Source: a bacterium 1xD8-48 (GTDB lineage: Bacteria; Bacillota; Clostridia; Lachnospirales; Lachnospiraceae). From it: a stretch of 64,000 bases of DNA. Position numbers and translations under genes: made by a program. Shown piece by piece: positions 44,928 through 52,639 of this stretch. The DNA lies in assembly GCA_009917455.1 (NCBI GenBank), contig QZDS01000014.1, forward strand, positions 1 to 64,000, written 5' to 3'. How positions within the stretch are numbered: position 1 is the first letter of the stretch; each line of letters opens with the position of its first letter. The notes under the pieces were generated by a model. It searched no databases and was not told the origin of the DNA. It saw only the letters and a program-made list of their open reading frames with translations.

Positions 44928-46490
44928 ATGGCTTATAACGACTTTTTAACGGAAGAGGAGCGGGATGAGCTTCGAAAGGAATTAGAGGGGCTGGGCAGAA
45001 GGAAAAAGGTATCGGAGGAGGATGCGGAACCGGAGGTTTCGGACAGCCAGATTTTAAGCGACATCATTGAAGAGACAAATTCCAAGCTTCTCAGCATTGA
45101 AGAAAACGGCTCCTATGTAAAGATTTCAAAAGACAGCATGGTTGCCTGGCTCTATCTTGCGGTGCCTGGCGAGGAACGGGGCAATTATACCATGGATGAA
45201 CTGATGGGATTTCTGAAAAAAAACGGCGTGGTTACCGGATATCACCGCTCCAATCTTGCGGCTATGATAAAAAAGCATGTCTATGAGAGAGAGATTGTGG
45301 CGGCGCAGGGACAGCCGGCCATAGAAGGCAACAACGGTTTTTATGAATATATGTTTGATATGAATCCGCGGAAAGCGCCGAAGGTTTTAGCCAACGGCCG
45401 GGTGGATTACACCAACATGAGTTCCCTCCAGAATGTTTATGAGGGAGATGTGGTGGCGGTTTATCATCATGCAAAGGACGGTCAGGACGGCTATGACGTC
45501 CGTGGAAAGACAATGTTGACCAAAACGGTCAAGGAGATAGAGCCTCTCTCCGGTCAGGTTTACTGCGAGGAGGATAATCCCGATGTGTATCTGGCGGAGC
45601 AGGACGGCAAGATAGAATTCAAAAACGGAAAGGTGGATATCCGGGCGCTCCATGAGATTAACGGCGACGTGACGCTGATTACCGGAAAGATTGAGTTTTA
45701 CGGCGACGTGGTGATTACCGGAAGCGTGGAGGCCGGCGTGGTAATCCGGGCGGGAAGAAACATTGAAATCCGGGGCAACGTGGAGGCGGTTAACCTGTTT
45801 GCCGGCGGCGACATTATTCTTGCCCGGGGAATTCAGGGCGCGCAGAGAGCGAAGCTTTCCGCAAGAGGCGATATTTACGCCGATTTTATCGAGCATACGG
45901 TGGCAATGGCCGGCGGCAACGTGCAGGCGAATACTATTTTAAATTCCAGAATTTCCGCCGACGGGCAGATTATCCTTACAGGGAAAAAGGGCGCCGTGAT
46001 TGGTGGCTATACTCATGCCATGCGGGGAGTGACGGCTACGGAAATAGGGAATGTGGCGGAGACCAGAACGGTGGTCCATGTGGGATGCGAGAAGGAAACC
46101 TACCAGAAGATACAGAACGCCAGAACGCTTGAGGCGACACAGGTGGAGGAAATGTCCGAGGTTTCGGATAAAATCAATTCCATCCGCCAGAGAACAAAAA
46201 AAATGGAGAAAGTCCCGGATGGCCTGGAGCTTACCTTAAAAACGCTGGAATCCAAGGCGGTTACATTGAAGAAGGAGTTAGAGCAGAACAGGAAAGAAAT
46301 CAAGAAAATGAACGACCTTTTAGATGCGGGACGAAATTCCGAGATAGTGGTGAACGGAAATGTCTACCGAGGGACAGTAGTGTGTCTCGCCCAGGCGCAG
46401 ATGCCAATCGAGCGGGATACATGTTTTATGAAATATTATCAGCAGAACGGCGTAATCGAGAGCAGCGTTATCGCCTACTCATCATCATAA
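44928..46490 (+). CDS. FapA/DUF342 family protein
   Basis: A 520-residue protein with a right-handed beta-helix core. After a charged N-terminus (ELRKELEGLGRRKKVSEED) comes the family part with ALHEINGDVTLITGKIEFYGD, GSVEAGVVIRAGRNIEIRGN and VNLFAGGDIILARGI, which form successive beta-helix turns, then a coiled-coil-like C-terminus (LEATQVEEMSEVSDKINSIR). Members bind polymers or act in cell-surface or DNA contexts; the function is unclear. ATG 44928 after GGAGGG is chosen over an earlier in-frame codon inside the valS 3' end. Confidence 0.88.
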   Translation: MAYNDFLTEEERDELRKELEGLGRRKKVSEEDAEPEVSDSQILSDIIEETNSKLLSIEENGSYVKISKDSMVAWLYLAVPGEERGNYTMDELMGFLKKNGVVTGYHRSNLAAMIKKHVYEREIVAAQGQPAIEGNNGFYEYMFDMNPRKAPKVLANGRVDYTNMSSLQNVYEGDVVAVYHHAKDGQDGYDVRGKTMLTKTVKEIEPLSGQVYCEEDNPDVYLAEQDGKIEFKNGKVDIRALHEINGDVTLITGKIEFYGDVVITGSVEAGVVIRAGRNIEIRGNVEAVNLFAGGDIILARGIQGAQRAKLSARGDIYADFIEHTVAMAGGNVQANTILNSRISADGQIILTGKKGAVIGGYTHAMRGVTATEIGNVAETRTVVHVGCEKETYQKIQNARTLEATQVEEMSEVSDKINSIRQRTKKMEKVPDGLELTLKTLESKAVTLKKELEQNRKEIKKMNDLLDAGRNSEIVVNGNVYRGTVVCLAQAQMPIERDTCFMKYYQQNGVIESSVIAYSSS

Positions 46491-46587
46491 GGCTTTCGTG
46501 CGGCAGGGGAACAAAAGACAGGTATGCCGGCTTTGAGGAAGCGGCATGAAAATCTGTAAGGAAAAGGCGGGAAGGTGAAAACGGGCA

Positions 46588-47937
46588 ATGAATACCTGTA
46601 AGGAAGCGGAAGAGTATATACTTTCTATCCCCAGGTTTGCCGGGAAGCATACCCTTGAAGACACAAAAGGGCTTCTTCGGCGGATTATGGAGGAGGACGC
46701 AGCATCAGGCGGCGATACCGGGGGCGAAACGGCCGCAGGCTCCCGGGAAGCTTTCGGCATAAGAAGCAAGATTATTCATATTGCAGGCACAAACGGAAAA
46801 GGTTCCGTTTGTGCTTATTTGCGTTCCATGCTGCTGGCGGGCGGGTGCAGCGTGGGAATGTTTATTTCCCCCCATCTTGAAACCATGCGGGAGAGGATTT
46901 GTTTCGGAAACGACATGATTTCCGAGGTGGATTTCCTTCGAGTTTTTGAAAGGGTGCGGCTGGCCGTTTCGAAGGAAAAATTTCACCCCTCTTTTTTTGA
47001 GTTCCTTTTCCTGATGGCAATGGTTTACTTTAAGGAAAAGAAGCCGGAATATGTAATACTGGAAACGGGAATGGGAGGACGGCTTGACGCCACAAACTGT
47101 GTGGAAAAGCCGGCGGTGTGCGTGATTACCGAGATTGGATATGACCACATGCAATACCTTGGCAGTACGATTTCCGAGATAGCCGGCGAGAAAGCCGGCA
47201 TTATCAAAAAGGGCGTTCCGGTGGTCTTTGTCGATAAGCGGAAGGAGAGCACGGAAGTTTTGGCCGAATATGCCAAAAAAGCGGAAAGCCCGACGATTAT
47301 CATCGGAAAAGAAAGTATTTTGAATGTGAATATAAATCATAAAAGCATTGATTTTTCGCTGCATTCTGGTTATTATAGTTATGTTAGTCTTTCCCTGAAC
47401 ACAACGGCGCTGTATCAGACAGAAAATGCCGCTCTTGCAGTTGCGGCAGCACATGCGCTCGGGGAGGAAAAAGTCACGTCCGAAGCGGTAAGGCGGGGAC
47501 TGTGGGAGGCTTTCTGGCCGGGCAGGATGGAGGAGGTTCTGCCGGGAGTTTATCTGGACGGTGCCCATAACGAGGATGGAATAGAAGCGTTTTTAAATAC
47601 AGCAGAGCACAGCAGCTGCGAAGGCAGGCGGCTTTTACTGTTTGGCGCTCTTACCGATAAACGTTTTAAGGAAATGATACGGATGGTGGCGGATTCAGAG
47701 CTCTTTGACGAGGTCGTGGGAACCGTTGTGGAAACAGAGAGGAGCGCTTCGGTTCGGGAGCTTGAGGGAGCATTTGACGGGCAGAAGAAAATGCGCTGCA
47801 GCTTTTATGAGGATGCCGGGAAAGCTTACCGGTATCTGCTGGCGGAAAAGAAAGAAAAGGATATTGTTTACGTAGCCGGTTCATTATATTTGATAGGGCA
47901 GATAAGGTCCCTTACGAGGAGAATACGGAATGATTGA
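46588..47937 (+). CDS. folC: Folylpolyglutamate synthase / dihydrofolate synthase
   Basis: A 449-residue Mur ligase-fold enzyme that adds glutamate to folates. The ATP-binding loop is HIAGTNGKGSVCAYL (near 62-76), the central signature ILETGMGGRLDATN follows, and C-terminal YLDGAHNEDGIEAF is conserved. A Gly/Ala-rich insert (EEDAASGGDTGGETAAGSRE) ahead of the ATP loop is unusual. Its last eight bases overlap the next small gene. Whether the DHFS activity is present cannot be told. Confidence 0.92.
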   Translation: MNTCKEAEEYILSIPRFAGKHTLEDTKGLLRRIMEEDAASGGDTGGETAAGSREAFGIRSKIIHIAGTNGKGSVCAYLRSMLLAGGCSVGMFISPHLETMRERICFGNDMISEVDFLRVFERVRLAVSKEKFHPSFFEFLFLMAMVYFKEKKPEYVILETGMGGRLDATNCVEKPAVCVITEIGYDHMQYLGSTISEIAGEKAGIIKKGVPVVFVDKRKESTEVLAEYAKKAESPTIIIGKESILNVNINHKSIDFSLHSGYYSYVSLSLNTTALYQTENAALAVAAAHALGEEKVTSEAVRRGLWEAFWPGRMEEVLPGVYLDGAHNEDGIEAFLNTAEHSSCEGRRLLLFGALTDKRFKEMIRMVADSELFDEVVGTVVETERSASVRELEGAFDGQKKMRCSFYEDAGKAYRYLLAEKKEKDIVYVAGSLYLIGQIRSLTRRIRND

Positions 47938-48076
47938 TTTTGAAGAGGAATTAAAAAAATTCAGGCCGAGCCTGGAGGTTGAAGATGCGGAAGAAGCCAT
48001 TAACGGACAGGATTTGGTGGATATGGTAGATATTATGATGAAGACAATGAAGAAAACCAGGACGGAAGAAGAGTAA
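47930..48076 (+). CDS. Small acidic 48-residue protein
   Basis: ATG 47930 overlaps the end of folC by eight bases and follows GAGGAG at 47916-47921. The product begins MIDFEEELKKFRPSLEVEDAEE and ends in a Met-rich helix (LVDMVDIMMKTMKKTRTEEE). It is soluble and strongly charged, with no recognised family. The next gene follows after 11 bases. The overlap with folC and the close TPR gene suggest cotranscription; its function is unknown. Confidence 0.65.
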   Translation: MIDFEEELKKFRPSLEVEDAEEAINGQDLVDMVDIMMKTMKKTRTEEE

Positions 48077-48087
48077 GGAGCGAGGGC

Positions 48088-49512
48088 ATGGAGTGTTATA
48101 AGTGCGGATGCCGTTTGTCGGAGTACGATTTTTGCACGGGATGCGGGGCGGACGTGGCTTTTTATAAACGAATTATGCATATGTCCAACCACTTTTACAA
48201 CGACGGTCTGGAAAAGGCCGCGGTACGGGATTTGTCCGGGGCGATAGTCAGCCTCAGGCATTGCCTGAAATATAACAAAAATCATATTGAAGCAAGGAAT
48301 CTTCTGGGCCTTGTTTATTATGAAATGGGGGAAGTGGTTGCCGCCTTAAAGGAGTGGGTCACCAGCCAGAACATACGCCCCAAAAAGAACATTGCAAACG
48401 ATTATATCAGTATGGTTCAGAGCAACCCCACAAGGCTTGATGCAATAAACCAGACCATAAAAAAATACAATCAGGCGCTGGCGTACTGCTATCAGGACAG
48501 TACGGATTTGGCGGTAATACAACTAAAGAAGGTGCTTTCCTACAATCCCAAATTTTTGCAGGCGCATCAGCTGCTTGCGCTTTTGTACATCAATTCCGAA
48601 GAATGGGACAAGGCTCAGAGAGAGCTTTTCAAATGCAGCCAGATCGATACAAATAACACCACGACGCTCCGTTACCAGAGAGAAGTGGAGCGTATGCTGA
48701 TGCCGGAGGAGACCGGAAAGAGCGCGCCGAGGAAAGAGATTTCCCCGGGAAAATCCGTGCGTTATCAGAGCGGAAACGAAATGATTATCCAGCCGGTGAA
48801 CACCAGGGAATCGAAAGGAGTTTCTTCTCTGGTAAATCTGGGAATCGGAGTGATTATCGGTGTGGCGATTGCCTGCTTTCTGATTCTGCCTGGTCAGATT
48901 CAGAGCGCCCAGGCGGATGTCAACGATGAGCTGCGGGCAGTCAGCGAACAGTCTGACGCCAAATCGGCAACTATTGACGAACTGGAACAAAAGGTACAAA
49001 AATTAGAGGAAGAAAATAAAACCCTTACAGAGGAAGTTTCCACCTACCAGGTGACGGACGGCGCGTTGAAAGCCACGGATGATTTGATGATGGCCGTGGC
49101 GGCATATGTGGAAAATCCCGAGGATTTAAGGACCGTTACCGAATATCTGGAGCAGATGGAAACGGCGGGAGAAGGGGAGGAAGAGCAATACAAGTCGGAA
49201 GCCTATTCGGCATTGTATAAGAGCCTTAGCGACGCCGTGAGCGGCGAACTGGCGGACTATTATTATGACGCCGGATACGAGAGCTTTACCGCCCGGGATT
49301 ACGAGGCGGCCATCCCGAACCTCCAGAGAGCCTACCAGAACGACGACAGGAATGTGAACGCGTTGTTTTACATGGGACTTAGCTGCTACAGAAGCGGACA
49401 TTACAGCGAAGCAAAGGAGGCTTTTGCGGAGGTGATTGACAAGTTCCCGACCACAAACAGCGCAAGTCAGTCAAGAACTTACCTGGCGGAAATCAATAAT
49501 ATGGAACAATAG
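48088..49512 (+). CDS. Zinc-ribbon, TPR and coiled-coil membrane protein
   Basis: A 474-residue protein. An N-terminal zinc ribbon has CYKCGCRLSEYDFCTGCG (3-20). Three to four TPR-like units fill about 30-190 (for example EKAAVRDLSGAIVSLRHCLKY and DLAVIQLKKVLSYNPKFLQA). A hydrophobic segment is at about 250-270 (VNLGIGVIIGVAIACFLILP), then a coiled coil (TIDELEQKVQKLEEENKTLT), and two C-terminal TPRs (DYEAAIPNLQRAYQNDDRNV). The order zinc ribbon-TPR-TM-coiled coil-TPR suggests a scaffolding protein with parts on each side of the membrane. Seen in Lachnospiraceae; role unknown. Confidence 0.8.
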   Translation: MECYKCGCRLSEYDFCTGCGADVAFYKRIMHMSNHFYNDGLEKAAVRDLSGAIVSLRHCLKYNKNHIEARNLLGLVYYEMGEVVAALKEWVTSQNIRPKKNIANDYISMVQSNPTRLDAINQTIKKYNQALAYCYQDSTDLAVIQLKKVLSYNPKFLQAHQLLALLYINSEEWDKAQRELFKCSQIDTNNTTTLRYQREVERMLMPEETGKSAPRKEISPGKSVRYQSGNEMIIQPVNTRESKGVSSLVNLGIGVIIGVAIACFLILPGQIQSAQADVNDELRAVSEQSDAKSATIDELEQKVQKLEEENKTLTEEVSTYQVTDGALKATDDLMMAVAAYVENPEDLRTVTEYLEQMETAGEGEEEQYKSEAYSALYKSLSDAVSGELADYYYDAGYESFTARDYEAAIPNLQRAYQNDDRNVNALFYMGLSCYRSGHYSEAKEAFAEVIDKFPTTNSASQSRTYLAEINNMEQ

Positions 49513-49524
49513 GTATAAAACACG

Positions 49525-49558
49525 AAAGAGAACAGACAACGGGTTTGTTCTCTTTTTT
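49525..49558 (+). terminator. Terminator after the zinc-ribbon TPR gene
   Basis: AAAGAGAACA pairs with TGTTCTCTTT, with extra pairing GAC/GTT in the loop, and a run of six T follows. Confidence 0.9.
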
Positions 49559-49698
49559 GCGCGAGCAACGAGCCACGCGGGAATGCTTGCATTCCCATGT
49601 GGCGACTGCCGCGACAGCGAGGCGGAAGCCGAGCGCGCGAGCAACGAGTCGCGCGGGTGTGCCAGCACACACATGAGGCGACAGCCGAGCGGCGCGAG
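49559..49698. repeat. Two copies of a G+C-rich hairpin element
   Basis: Two units of about 76 and 64 bases both begin GCGCGAGCAACGAG (49559-49572 and 49635-49648) and then fold. Copy 1 has outer stem GCCAC (49572-49576) with GTGGC (49599-49603) and inner GGGAATGC (49579-49586) with GCATTCCC (49589-49596). Copy 2 has outer GTCGC (49648-49652) with GCGAC (49678-49682) and inner GTGTGC (49657-49662) with GCACAC (49665-49670). The arms differ in sequence but stay complementary. It lies between the terminator and the spoIIA operon, and much of it is open in no credible gene. Confidence 0.85.
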
Positions 49699-49721
49699 TA
49701 TATGGAAAAGGGGAATTAATT

Positions 49722-50030
49722 ATGGAAGAAAATTTTAAGGTGATTGACAATTATCTGATGGTGAAAATGCCCGAGGAGGTGGACCATCACAAATCGGTTT
49801 TCATCAGCAGGGCGGCCGATGAGTACATAATGAAAGAGGGCGTGGGAAACGTGGTTTTTGATTTTGAGGACACACGCTTTATGGACAGCTCCGGAATTGG
49901 AATTATTATCGGGAGGTACAAAAAGATATCCTATTTCGGGGGAAAAGTATTTGCCATTAATACCGATGCAAGAATTAAGAGGACTATGATGATTTGCGGC
50001 TTACATAAGGTAATAGAAATCATGGAATGA
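49722..50030 (+). CDS. spoIIAA: Anti-sigma-F factor antagonist SpoIIAA
   Basis: A 102-residue STAS-domain protein that binds SpoIIAB and frees sigma-F. The phosphorylated serine is within MDSSGIGIIIGRYKK; by alignment to the Bacillus DSSGLG motif it is S57. Start ATG 49722 follows AAAGGGGAAT. First gene of the sigma-F operon. A sigma-H promoter is expected upstream but I cannot place one in the 24 bases between the repeat element and the gene, so the promoter may lie within or upstream of the repeat. Confidence 0.96.
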   Translation: MEENFKVIDNYLMVKMPEEVDHHKSVFISRAADEYIMKEGVGNVVFDFEDTRFMDSSGIGIIIGRYKKISYFGGKVFAINTDARIKRTMMICGLHKVIEIME

Positions 50031-50067
50031 GAAAATTTTACTTAAAAAACAATGAAAGGAAAAGAAA

Positions 50068-50586
50068 ATGAAGACAGGACAGAAAATGGAAAAGAAAAAG
50101 ATTAAGAGGACAAGCCAGAGAAATGAAATGGAGATTACCTTTGACGCACTTTCGGAAAACGAGTCCTTTGCCAGAGTCACGGCGGCTGCCTTTGTAGCGC
50201 CTTTAGACCCTACGATGGAAGAAATTTCAGATATCAAGACAGCTGTCTCGGAGGCGGTGACAAATTCCGTCATTCACGGCTATGACGATGAGTTTATGAA
50301 AAGTAATCAGATAGAAGGCCCGGGAAAAATCTACATGCACTGTCTGATAGAGGAGGATGTGCTGCACATAGAGGTCAGGGACACGGGCAAGGGTATTGAT
50401 AATATCGAGCAGGCAATGGAGCCGCTTTATACCTCAAGGCCGGATATGGAAAGATCAGGAATGGGATTTTCCTTTATGGAGGCGTTCATGGATGATTTGG
50501 AGGTTATTTCAAAGCCGGGCTGCGGCACGGTGATACTGATGAAAAAGAAAATGGGAGTTACGTCATGGATTGAACAAGAGGAATAG
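50068..50586 (+). CDS. spoIIAB: Anti-sigma F factor SpoIIAB
   Basis: A 172-residue GHKL kinase that holds sigma-F and phosphorylates SpoIIAA. The N box is SEAVTNSVIHGYDD, the G1 box DTGKGIDNIEQAM, and the G2 region RSGMGFSFMEAFMD. Compared with Bacillus SpoIIAB (about 146 residues) it has a basic N-terminal extension (MKTGQKMEKKKIKRTSQ) before the usual NEMEITFDALSENESFAR. A later start is possible at M7 or M24, but the GAAAGGAAAAG site favours 50068. Second gene in the operon. Confidence 0.95.
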   Translation: MKTGQKMEKKKIKRTSQRNEMEITFDALSENESFARVTAAAFVAPLDPTMEEISDIKTAVSEAVTNSVIHGYDDEFMKSNQIEGPGKIYMHCLIEEDVLHIEVRDTGKGIDNIEQAMEPLYTSRPDMERSGMGFSFMEAFMDDLEVISKPGCGTVILMKKKMGVTSWIEQEE

Positions 50587-50589
50587 CCT

Positions 50590-51318
50590 ATGTCGGAGAA
50601 TGCAGTACTTATCAGGAAAGCACAGTCAGGAGAAAAGAAAGCAAGAGAAGTACTGATAGAACAGAATCTGGGGCTGGTGCATCATATCGTAAAGCGGTTT
50701 CTGGGAAGAGGCTATGATGCGGAGGATTTGTTTCAGATTGGCGTGATTGGACTGATAAAATCCATAGATAAATTTGACACCAGCTATGATGTGAAGTTTT
50801 CCACCTATGCCGTTCCCCTGATTACCGGGGAAATCAAACGTTTCCTGCGGGATGACGGGATGGTGAAGGTGTCCCGGACCTTAAAGGAAAACGGAATGAA
50901 GGTCAGGTATGCAACGGAGCGGCTGGGCAATAAGCTGAACCGTGAGCCTACCCTTGCGGAGGTGGCAAGGGAGGCCGCGCTCACCGACGAGGAAGTGGTG
51001 ATGGCCATGGAAGCCAATGTACAGGTGGAATCCATCTACAAATCGGTTTACCAGAATGACGGCAATGAAATTTTTCTTGTTGACCAGCTTGCGGACGAGA
51101 AGCAGAACGAGCAGGAGCTAGTCTTAAACCATATGGTGCTCAGTCAGCTTATCAGCGGCCTGCCGCAAAAGGAGCAGAAGCTGATTAAGCTTCGCTACTA
51201 TCAGGATAAGACCCAGACCGAGGTGGCGAAGGTGCTGGGCATCAGTCAGGTTCAGGTGAGCAGGCTGGAAAAAAAGATTCTGCTGGATATGCGGCAAAAG
51301 ATGGGAGAGCGAGGTTAA
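50590..51318 (+). CDS. sigF: RNA polymerase sigma factor SigF, forespore-specific
   Basis: A 242-residue sigma factor of the SpoIIAC type. Region 2 is GYDAEDLFQIGVIGLIKSIDKFD (near 42-64), with YAVPLITGEIKRFLRDDGMV at 2.4/3.0, and region 4 ends in the helix-turn-helix TQTEVAKVLGISQVQVSRLEKKI. It directs the first forespore-specific transcription after septation. Begins four bases after spoIIAB, at ATG 50590. The following gene is SpoVA-free; no further sporulation gene follows before the terminator. Confidence 0.96.
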   Translation: MSENAVLIRKAQSGEKKAREVLIEQNLGLVHHIVKRFLGRGYDAEDLFQIGVIGLIKSIDKFDTSYDVKFSTYAVPLITGEIKRFLRDDGMVKVSRTLKENGMKVRYATERLGNKLNREPTLAEVAREAALTDEEVVMAMEANVQVESIYKSVYQNDGNEIFLVDQLADEKQNEQELVLNHMVLSQLISGLPQKEQKLIKLRYYQDKTQTEVAKVLGISQVQVSRLEKKILLDMRQKMGERG

Positions 51319-51336
51319 CAGGGAAGATTTTGCGTT

Positions 51337-51365
51337 AAGGCAGCTTTGAAAGGGGCTGCTTTTTT
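51337..51365 (+). terminator. Terminator after sigF
   Basis: AAGGCAGC with GGGGCTGCTTT-type pairing (GCAGC 51340-51344 and GCTGC 51355-51359, with flanking G-T pairs) followed by six T. Confidence 0.8.
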
Positions 51366-51541
51366 GCTGTTTTGTTAGATGGAGATTTGGAGGAAGAGGT
51401 GATAAAATGACAGACAAAGTTTAAAAACATGATATAATAAGTCATACATTTTAGATGTCAAAGCGCAGATATAACTTCCCGGCCGTTCTGAAAGCGGGAC
51501 TTTGTGGTCTGCCCGAAAAATACGGAAGGAGCATTATTGAA

Positions 51542-52537
51542 ATGAAAGAAATCAGATTAGGAACCGTCGGCTCCGGCGCTGTCGTACATTCCATACTTGA
51601 CAGCGTAAAAATCACGGAGGGCATCCGTCTGGCGGCGGTGTATTCAAGAAGCATGGAAAAGGGATGTATGCTTGCGGCGGAATACGGGCTGGATAAAAAT
51701 AAGGTATATACGGCTTTTGACGCTTTTCTGGCGGACGGGGAAATGAATACGGTTTATATTGCCACACCAAATCTCCTGCACTATGAGCAGGTGAAAAAGG
51801 CGCTGCAGGCGGGAAAGCACGTAATTTGTGAGAAGCCCTTCTGTACCAGGGCGGAGCAGGCCCGGGAGCTCACCGCCCTGGCAAAAGAAAATCATTTGCT
51901 TCTGGCAGACGCCACGCCCACATCCTTTCTTCCTAACTTTGAGGTGATAAAAAACGCGCTTTTGCAAATCGGCAGGGTGAAGCTTGTGCTGGGTAATTAC
52001 AGTCAGTATTCTGGCCGTTACGACCGGCTTAAGGAAGGGGAGGTACCTAACGTTTTCAACCCACAGTATGGCGGCGGGGCTTTGATGGACATTAACTATT
52101 ATAATGTGTATCTGAATGTCGCACTTTTTGGAAAGCCGGAAAAGGTGGTATATTTCCCTAATATTTATGAAAATCTGGCGGACACATCAGGAATTTTAGT
52201 AATGCAATACGATGGTTTTGTGAGCGAGTCGGCGGGGGCAAAGGACACCTTTGGCGTAAATTCCTTTCAGATTGAAGGGGAGAAGGGCTACATTTATATA
52301 AAGGACGGAAGCAACGGAATTGCCGAAGTCCGCATTGTCACGAAGGATTCAGAGAAAACCATTAACCGGCAGACGAATCCTGACAGATGGTTTTACGAGG
52401 TTTCGGCGCTGACGAAGCTTTTGCTGGATGACGATTACGAGGCTGTTTATCAGGGACTTGCCGTTATGGAGCAGGCGGTGGAGGTTCTTGAGGAGGCAAG
52501 AAAAGGAGCGGGCATCTATTTTCCGGGGGAGAGATAA
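51542..52537 (+). CDS. Gfo/Idh/MocA family oxidoreductase
   Basis: A 331-residue NAD(P)-dependent oxidoreductase. The Rossmann start is IRLGTVGSGAVVHSIL, and the catalytic EKPF motif is in HVICEKPFCTRAEQA (near 95-110). The C-terminal domain (YGGGALMDINYYNVYLNVALFG) supplies the conserved Asp and His/Tyr region of the family, here with N in place of the usual H. Substrates are sugars or sugar derivatives. ATG 51542 after GGAAGGA is chosen; the longer frame from 51455 has no site. Stand-alone. Confidence 0.87.
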   Translation: MKEIRLGTVGSGAVVHSILDSVKITEGIRLAAVYSRSMEKGCMLAAEYGLDKNKVYTAFDAFLADGEMNTVYIATPNLLHYEQVKKALQAGKHVICEKPFCTRAEQARELTALAKENHLLLADATPTSFLPNFEVIKNALLQIGRVKLVLGNYSQYSGRYDRLKEGEVPNVFNPQYGGGALMDINYYNVYLNVALFGKPEKVVYFPNIYENLADTSGILVMQYDGFVSESAGAKDTFGVNSFQIEGEKGYIYIKDGSNGIAEVRIVTKDSEKTINRQTNPDRWFYEVSALTKLLLDDDYEAVYQGLAVMEQAVEVLEEARKGAGIYFPGER

Positions 52538-52639
52538 CGCAGGAGGCCTTTTTCCGGATACCTCATAATTTACCTCTTGACAAAGGGGGCTTAATACCGG
52601 TAAGGTGAAGTATATTAATATTACACAGGGTGAAAAACG

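Noticed and set aside
49471..49750. Several short frames through the G+C-rich repeat
   Set aside because: They overlap the spoIIAA start, the terminator and the hairpin element and lack ribosome sites.
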